DNA from: Viridibacterium sediminicola
GTDB lineage: Bacteria; Pseudomonadota; Gammaproteobacteria; Burkholderiales; Rhodocyclaceae
DNA length: 64,000 nucleotides
Direction of reading: 5' to 3'
Assembly (NCBI RefSeq): GCF_039631295.1
Contig: NZ_JBDIVE010000001.1
Location: 496,001-560,000, forward strand
The notes under the pieces are model-generated. The model did no database searches, was not told where the DNA came from, and saw nothing but the letters and a program-made list of their open reading frames with translations. Shown here piece after piece: positions 59,311 to 64,000 of the stretch (within the stretch, counting starts at the first letter, position 1; each line of letters starts with the position of its first letter). The translations under genes and the position numbers were made by a program.

Positions 59311-60126
59311 ATGACCCTTCTGAATATCCTGCTGGCGACCCTGATGGGCGGCGTGCTCAGCGCCGTGGCCGCCGCCTTGGTGATGGCCGGCCTGCCACAG
59401 CGCTGGATGCCGCGCCTGGTCGGCTTTGCGACCGGCGTGCTGCTGGCGGTCGCCCTGCTCGACGTGCTGCCGGAAGCCTTCGAATACGATCTGCCGCCGC
59501 AGCAACTCTTCACCACCATGCTGCTGGGCCTGCTGAGCTTTTACGGCCTGGAACGCATCTCGGTATGGCGCCACTCGCATGCGGATGAAGAAGGCCACGA
59601 CCACCACTGCCCGCCGCACGAGCACCAGCATGCCCACGCCCATGGCCATGCCCACCACGGACATGGCCACGGCGTCAGCCGCAATACGGTGATGGCGGTG
59701 CTGGTCGGTGGCGGCTTCCACAATTTCGTCGACGGCGTCTTGCTGGCGGCAACTTTCCTGACCAGTCCGGAGCTGGGCTGGCTGACCGCCTTCGCGGTGA
59801 TCGCCCACGAGATTCCGCACGAAGCGGGCGGCTTTGCGATCGTGCGCGCCGCCGGCTATTCGCGCTGGCGTGCGCTGGCGATGAACGCCTTGTCCAGCCT
59901 CAGCGCGGTGATCGGCGGCCTGCTCGGCTACTTCGCGCTGCGCGAGATGCAAACCGCCCTGCCCTACGTGCTGGTGATTGCCGCGTCGAGCTTCCTCTAC
60001 ATCGCCATCTCCGATCTGCTGCCGCTGTTGCGCAGCGAAGGCCATCGCCGCACCTCGATGTGGCAAACCGCGTTCATGCTGATCGGCGTGCTGCTGATTG
60101 CCGTCGGCGTGATGTTCGAACACTGA
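59311..60126 (+). CDS. ZIP-family metal transporter
   Basis: 271 aa with eight predicted TMs. A cytoplasmic loop between residues 88 and 120 has 15 histidines (for example HAHAHGHAHHGHGHG), and the substrate path carries HNFVDG (137-142) and HEIPHE (166-171), the ZIP TM4/TM5 motifs. ZIP proteins import zinc or other divalent metals. AAGGA is the Shine-Dalgarno, 66 bp after the Fur/Zur gene. Its presence in a Zur-like operon suggests zinc uptake under starvation. Confidence 0.94.
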   Translation: MTLLNILLATLMGGVLSAVAAALVMAGLPQRWMPRLVGFATGVLLAVALLDVLPEAFEYDLPPQQLFTTMLLGLLSFYGLERISVWRHSHADEEGHDHHCPPHEHQHAHAHGHAHHGHGHGVSRNTVMAVLVGGGFHNFVDGVLLAATFLTSPELGWLTAFAVIAHEIPHEAGGFAIVRAAGYSRWRALAMNALSSLSAVIGGLLGYFALREMQTALPYVLVIAASSFLYIAISDLLPLLRSEGHRRTSMWQTAFMLIGVLLIAVGVMFEH

Positions 60127-60137
60127 GCGAGCGCCCG

Positions 60138-61214
60138 ATGAGCGACGACAAACGCATCCCCGTAACCCTGCTCACCGGTTTTCTGGGCAGCGGCAAGACC
60201 ACCCTGCTCAACGCGATCCTGCGCGACCCGGCCATGGCCGGCAGTGCAGTACTGATCAACGAGGTCGGTGAAATCGGCCTGGACCATCTCTTGGTCCAGG
60301 AAGTCAGCGAAGAAATCATCCTGCTCGAATCCGGCTGCCTGTGCTGCGCCGTGCGCGGCGATCTGGTCAAGGCCCTGCGCGATCTGTTCATGCGCCGCCT
60401 GCGCCGCGAGATTCCGGCGCTCGACCGGGTGATCATCGAGACCAGCGGACTGGCTGATCCGGCGCCGGTGATCCACACCTTGCTGGAAGACTTCTTCATC
60501 GCCGAGCGCTTCGTCCTGCAAGGCGTGCTGAGCACCCTGGACGTGCGCAATGTGCATTGGCAAACCGCCCAGCACGGCGAAGCGATGCGCCAGATCGTGA
60601 TGGCTGACCGCGTGGTGTTCACCAAGTGCGATCTGGCCAGCGAGGCCGAAATCGCACTGGCCGAAGCGCGCGTCGAAGAGATCAATCCCAGCGTCGCCTG
60701 CTGGCGCAGCGCGCCCGGTGCACTGCCGCCGGGTTTGCTCAGCGAGCTGGCGCCCTACAGCCCGGCCGCCCGTCCAGCGCAAACCCTGGCCTGGCTGGGC
60801 GATGCCCGTGCCGCCGAACAGGCGCGCCTGAAAGCCCGCCGCAGTGCCTTTGGCGGCGCCGCGCCCGCCAGCTTGCACGCGGCCCACAGCGCCAGCGTGC
60901 ACACCCATGTGCTGCGCTTTGCCGCGCCGCTGGACTGGCAGCGCTTCACCACCGCGCTGGACATGCTGCTGCTCGTCTCCGGCGACGCCATCCTGCGCAT
61001 CAAGGGGCTGGTCGCCGTGATCGACGAAGACACACCGCGTGTCATACACGTCGTGCAGCATGAGCGCTACCCCAGCCACAACCTGGCGGCCTGGCCCGAC
61101 GACGATCACAGCACCCGCCTGGTGTTCATCGTCGACGATCTGCCGCGCAGCGTACTCGACACCGTTTTTGCCGCCTTCTGCGATGCCACGCAGGACGCGA
61201 CCGATGCCCACTGA
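60138..61214 (+). CDS. COG0523 GTPase (zinc metallochaperone type)
   Basis: 358 aa. GTPase P-loop GFLGSGKT (14-21), metal motif CLCC (67-70), switch and NKCD-like TKCD (VFTKCDLASEA), and the CobW C-terminal domain starting about residue 270. COG0523 proteins (ZigA, YciC, YeiR) help zinc allocation when zinc is scarce. It begins 11 bp after the ZIP gene. ATG 60138 starts the family consensus. Confidence 0.93.
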   Translation: MSDDKRIPVTLLTGFLGSGKTTLLNAILRDPAMAGSAVLINEVGEIGLDHLLVQEVSEEIILLESGCLCCAVRGDLVKALRDLFMRRLRREIPALDRVIIETSGLADPAPVIHTLLEDFFIAERFVLQGVLSTLDVRNVHWQTAQHGEAMRQIVMADRVVFTKCDLASEAEIALAEARVEEINPSVACWRSAPGALPPGLLSELAPYSPAARPAQTLAWLGDARAAEQARLKARRSAFGGAAPASLHAAHSASVHTHVLRFAAPLDWQRFTTALDMLLLVSGDAILRIKGLVAVIDEDTPRVIHVVQHERYPSHNLAAWPDDDHSTRLVFIVDDLPRSVLDTVFAAFCDATQDATDAH

Positions 61215-61236
61215 TCTCGCCGGAAAGGACTCCACC

Positions 61237-61782
61237 ATGCGTCGCATTGCCCTGATCTGCACCCTTCTCGCCAGCGGACTGGCCAGCGCCGCACCGGCGC
61301 ACGTCCATGGCATCGCCCATCTCGACGTCAGCCTCGAAGGCAATGTACTCAACATCAGCATGGAGTCGCCGCTGGACAGCCTGCTCGGCTTCGAACGCGC
61401 GCCGCGCGGCAATGCTGAAATCGCCCGCGTGCGCGCCATGGCCTCGGTGCTGCGCGAGGCCGACCGGGTGTTCCTGACGACCCCGGCAGCCGGCTGCAGC
61501 CTGAGCAGCGTGCATCTGTCGTCCAGCGCGCTGAGCCCGCAATTGCTCGGCGAAACCGCCAGCAAGCCGGCTGCGGCGGAAGAGCCCGCCGGCCACGCCG
61601 ATCTGGATGCCGACTTCAGCTTCAAATGCGCCAATCCGGCCGCGCTCAACAGCATCGTGGTGCAGCTCTTCGAGAGCTTCCCGGCGATGAAGAGCATCGA
61701 CCTGCAGCTGGTCACGCCCAAGCTGCAGAAGGCCGCCAAACTCAGCTCCGGCGCGCGCACCATCAGCTGGTCGGCGAAATAA
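61237..61782 (+). CDS. DUF2796 periplasmic protein (ZrgA-like)
   Basis: 181 aa. Signal peptide (ALICTLLASGLASA|A) then the DUF2796 hallmark HVHGIAHLDVSLEGNVLNIS, a middle stretch AAGCSLSSVHLSSS and the end ADFSFKCANPAALNSIVVQL with SFPAMKSIDLQLVTP. His-rich DUF2796 proteins are proposed zinc-binding components of the Vibrio Zrg zinc system. It lies between the GTPase and an ABC ATPase, 4 bp before the latter. AAAGGA is the Shine-Dalgarno. Confidence 0.88.
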   Translation: MRRIALICTLLASGLASAAPAHVHGIAHLDVSLEGNVLNISMESPLDSLLGFERAPRGNAEIARVRAMASVLREADRVFLTTPAAGCSLSSVHLSSSALSPQLLGETASKPAAAEEPAGHADLDADFSFKCANPAALNSIVVQLFESFPAMKSIDLQLVTPKLQKAAKLSSGARTISWSAK

Positions 61783-61786
61783 GCCG

Positions 61787-62515
61787 ATGCGCGCTGCGCC
61801 GCCCGCTGAACCTCCCGTCATCGCCCTGCAAGCGCTGCGCTTTGCCTGGCCAGGGCAGGCGCAGGACTGCCTGAATCTGCCGGCCTTCGCGCTGGCCGCA
61901 GGTGAAGACCTGTTCCTACATGGCGAAAGCGGCAGCGGCAAGAGCACCTTGCTGGCCTTGCTGGCCGGCGTGCTGCTGCCGCACAGCGGTGCGGTGCGCC
62001 TGCTCGGCCAGGATTGGAACGGCCTGTCGGGCGCGCAGCGCGACCGTCTGCGCGTGGCGCATATCGGCTTCATCTTCCAGCAGTTCAATCTGCTGCCCTA
62101 TCTGAGCGTGCTCGACAACGTCTTGCTGCCCTGCCGCTTCTCGGCCCTGCGCCGCCAGCGCGCCGTGGCCGCAGGCGGCAGCGCCGAACAACAGGCGCAT
62201 AGCCTGCTGCGCCAGCTCGACCTCGCCCCCGCGCTGTGGACGCGCAGAGCGGCCGAGCTCTCGGTCGGCCAGCAGCAGCGCGTAGCTGCGGCACGTGCGC
62301 TGATCGGCCAGCCGGAATTGCTGATCGCCGACGAGCCGACCTCGGCCCTGGATGCCACCCGCCAAGCCGGCTTTCTCGAACTGCTGCGCGCCGAATGCGC
62401 GGCCAGCGGCGCCGCCCTGCTCTTCGTCAGCCACGACCAGCGCCTGGCCGCCGGCTTTTCGCGTGTGCTCTCGCTGAGCACACTCAACCAGGCCGCCAGG
62501 GAGCTGGCGGCATGA
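61787..62515 (+). CDS. LolD/MacB-type ABC ATPase of the zinc operon
   Basis: 242 aa: Walker A GESGSGKST, Q-loop FIFQQFNLLPYL, signature LSVGQQQRVAAARAL, Walker B LLIADEPTSALD, H-loop FVSHDQR. LolD-like group that pairs with FtsX-type permeases. It has no own SBP; the DUF2796 protein upstream may act as the metal receptor. ATGA overlap with the permease gene couples translation. Confidence 0.92.
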   Translation: MRAAPPAEPPVIALQALRFAWPGQAQDCLNLPAFALAAGEDLFLHGESGSGKSTLLALLAGVLLPHSGAVRLLGQDWNGLSGAQRDRLRVAHIGFIFQQFNLLPYLSVLDNVLLPCRFSALRRQRAVAAGGSAEQQAHSLLRQLDLAPALWTRRAAELSVGQQQRVAAARALIGQPELLIADEPTSALDATRQAGFLELLRAECAASGAALLFVSHDQRLAAGFSRVLSLSTLNQAARELAA

Positions 62516-63774
62516 GCGCACTGCTGCGTCTGGCACTCTCCAGTGCCTGGAACCGGCGCATGGCGCTATCCCTGACCCTGCTGTCGATCATGCTTTCGGC
62601 ATTGTTGCTGCTCGGTGTCGCCCATATCCGCAAGGACGTGCGCGACAGCTTCTCGGCCTCGGTGTCCGGCACCGATCTGGTCGTCGGTCCGCGCGGCAGC
62701 GGCTTGTCACTGATGCTCTATACCGTCTTCCACCTGGGCGACGCGACGCAGAACATGGAGTGGAAGTCCTACCTGCATCTGCGCGATCACGCCGCCGTCG
62801 CCTGGGCACTGCCCTTGTCGCTGGGCGATTCGCATCGTGGTTTTCCGGTACTGGCCACGCTGCCGGAGTACTTCCAGCGCTTTCACTACGGCGATGCGCA
62901 AAGCTTGCGTGTGGCCGCCGGCAAGCCCTTTGCCGATGTCTTCGATGTCACCCTCGGCGCCGAAGTCGCGCGCAGCCTCGGCTACAAGCCGGGCGACAAG
63001 ATCACCCTGACGCATGGCAGCGGCAGCGCGCTGGGGGCCGAACACGCCGACAAGCCCTTCACCGTCAGCGGCGTGCTGGCGCCCAGCGGCACGCCGGTGG
63101 ACCGCACGCTGTTCATCAGCCTGGCCGGCATGGAGGCGATCCATCTCGACTGGCAAGCCGGCGCGCCAATGCCCGGCCTGTCGATCCCGGCCGAGTTCGT
63201 CAAGAAATTCGACCTCACCCCGAAAACCATTACCGGCGTGATGATCGGCCTGAAGAGCCGCGCCCACGTCTTCGCCATGCAGCGCGAGATTGCCGACTAC
63301 AAGGACGAAGCGCTGATGGGCGTGATGCCCGGCGTGGCGCTCGACCAGCTGTGGCAAGTGGCGCAGCTGGGCGAGCAGGCGCTGCTGCTGGTATCGATTG
63401 CGGTCGCCGCCGTCGGTCTTGCCGGCCTGGTCGCCACCCTGCTCGCCGGGCTGGATGCGCGGCGGCGCGAGCTGGCCATCCTGCGCTCGGTCGGCGCCGG
63501 GCCGCGCAGCATCCTCGCCCTGCTGCTCTGCGAGGGCATGCTGATCACCGTGCTCGGCACCCTGCTCGGCTGGCTTGTACTATGTCTGGGCCTGACGCTG
63601 GGCGGCCCCTTCTTGCAGGCTAACTACGGCATCGTGACGCAGGCCTTCATCCCCGCCGGGGACGAGCTGTGGCTGCTCGCCGGCATGCTGCTGGCCGGAT
63701 TGCTGGCCGCTCTGGTGCCCGCCCTGCGTGCTTATCGACTGTCCCTGGCCGACGGCCTGACGCCACGAATCTAG
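62512..63774 (+). CDS. FtsX-type ABC permease of the zinc operon
   Basis: 420-aa permease with MacB_PCD-like N-terminal TM and periplasmic domain and a C-terminal FtsX domain of three TMs (LLVSIAVAAVGLAGLVATLL, then two more near the end). The ARRRELAILRSVGAGPRSI cytosolic loop is the FtsX coupling motif. Mechanically these proteins extrude rather than import in MacB/LolCDE; whether it moves zinc, a zinc chelator or lipoproteins is open. The operon may end here. Confidence 0.9.
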   Translation: MSALLRLALSSAWNRRMALSLTLLSIMLSALLLLGVAHIRKDVRDSFSASVSGTDLVVGPRGSGLSLMLYTVFHLGDATQNMEWKSYLHLRDHAAVAWALPLSLGDSHRGFPVLATLPEYFQRFHYGDAQSLRVAAGKPFADVFDVTLGAEVARSLGYKPGDKITLTHGSGSALGAEHADKPFTVSGVLAPSGTPVDRTLFISLAGMEAIHLDWQAGAPMPGLSIPAEFVKKFDLTPKTITGVMIGLKSRAHVFAMQREIADYKDEALMGVMPGVALDQLWQVAQLGEQALLLVSIAVAAVGLAGLVATLLAGLDARRRELAILRSVGAGPRSILALLLCEGMLITVLGTLLGWLVLCLGLTLGGPFLQANYGIVTQAFIPAGDELWLLAGMLLAGLLAALVPALRAYRLSLADGLTPRI

Positions 63775-63803
63775 GGCGTGTTCACAGTAGGCGAGGGGAT
63801 TGC

Positions 63804-63927
63804 GTTGAGGACTATGGCTTGCGGGACAAGGCGTGCGACGCGGTGCGGGGTCTTGGTGATCAATGAGCCCCCGCACCAGGAGCCTCAGTGGTTACATGCG
63901 GCAGTAGCGCAGGCCATAGTCCTCAAC
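63804..63927. repeat. Fold-back inverted repeat in the terminal non-coding stretch
   Basis: The final 226 bp (63775-64000) hold no gene. A perfect 15-bp inverted repeat (63804-63818 with 63913-63927) encloses a nested perfect 9-bp one (63842-63850 with 63869-63877), a 124-bp structure. It could be a MITE, the edge of an insertion sequence that continues past the window, or a structured RNA. Confidence 0.6.
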
Positions 63928-64000
63928 CCGAAGGGCTCGGACGAAATGGGCGCATGGCTGCGTTGCGGCGACTCGCCAGGAGACTACCCTGCCAGCGTCG

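Noticed and set aside
58735..61763. Two long minus-strand ORFs (462 and 588 codons) across the zinc genes
   Set aside because: Antisense to ZIP, GTPase and DUF2796 genes that all have clear motifs; no independent support.
63775..63800. Left end of an IS5-like insertion sequence just after the permease stop
   Set aside because: The sequence after the stop looks faintly like IS ends, but no transposase frame or second terminal repeat lies inside the window, so it cannot be claimed.
63804..63927. Integron attC site
   Set aside because: The arms read GTT... at the left and ...AAC at the right, the reverse of the attC core-site order, and no integrase or cassette context exists.
1..64000. CRISPR arrays, tRNA and rRNA genes, prophage modules
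   Set aside because: No regularly spaced repeats, cloverleaf-like sequences, rRNA-conserved stretches or phage structural genes were found on reading.

Overview
The window is 64 kb of GC-rich chromosomal DNA from a proteobacterium, most likely a betaproteobacterium (Burkholderiales or Rhodocyclales grade). The evidence is high GC with GC-rich third codon positions, Shine-Dalgarno starts, the ubiE / Tim44-domain / ubiJ gene order, QseBC- and CpxAR-type two-component pairs, and an SHP / diheme cytochrome / cytochrome b operon. I see no rRNA, tRNA, CRISPR array, prophage or intact insertion sequence. The content is chromosomal metabolism, transport and regulation, packed in tight operons with many 4-base ATGA start/stop overlaps.

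Layout. 0-7.2 kb: tail of an exported protein, a stand-alone EF-G, an ABC-2 exporter, and a TetR-controlled MFS pump with a VOC protein. 7.2-14.7 kb: a BMP-type (nucleoside/ureide-like) ABC importer diverging from a RutB-like cysteine hydrolase, an amidase and a TetR regulator. 14.7-18.5 kb: SHP oxygen-binding cytochrome, diheme cytochrome c, cytochrome b and a QseBC-like pair, preceded by a QseB/PmrA-like box. 18.5-22.2 kb: GntR-controlled polar amino-acid ABC importer. 22.3-24.4 kb: 3-mercaptopyruvate sulfurtransferase, a coiled-coil FlxA-like protein and a PAP2 phosphatase. 24.4-31.2 kb: CpxAR-like pair diverging from a macA-macB-outer-membrane-factor tripartite efflux operon with a CpxR-like box between them.

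31.2-40.5 kb is a urate catabolism locus. A nine-gene minus-strand block runs from a spermidine/putrescine-type ABC importer through a GntR regulator and an Asp/Glu/hydantoin racemase homologue (which lacks its second catalytic Cys) to HIU hydrolase, the PuuD urate oxidase and the PuuE allantoinase. uraD diverges from it across a 319-bp control region with a perfect 17-bp palindrome. Together these encode urate -> 5-hydroxyisourate -> OHCU -> allantoin -> allantoate. 40.5-44.3 kb: LysR regulator, ubiJ, Tim44-domain protein, ubiE and a small exported LEA-like protein. 44.4-48.8 kb: pta and a membrane-fused spermidine synthase-like protein. 48.8-50.2 kb: an orphan ParA ATPase diverging from a Lys/Ala/Pro-rich protein with a possible DNA-binding tail, separated by a tandem 9-bp repeat. 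50.2-54.4 kb: DUF3820 protein, B12-type radical SAM protein, SBF-family transporter and ModD. 54.4-58.7 kb: an ArsR-controlled set of small SRPBCC, VOC and GFA proteins and a DHA2 pump. 58.7-63.8 kb: a Fur/Zur-type regulator followed in one direction by a ZIP transporter, COG0523 GTPase, DUF2796 protein, ABC ATPase and FtsX-type permease, which looks like a zinc-homeostasis operon. The window ends in a non-coding fold-back repeat.

The most interesting items are the zinc operon with its palindrome, the ParA/histone-like pair, the urate operon with its defective-looking racemase and very strong internal hairpin, and the BMP importer / cysteine hydrolase / amidase module of unknown substrate. 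All functional names come from recognising protein motifs by eye; no database search was run.
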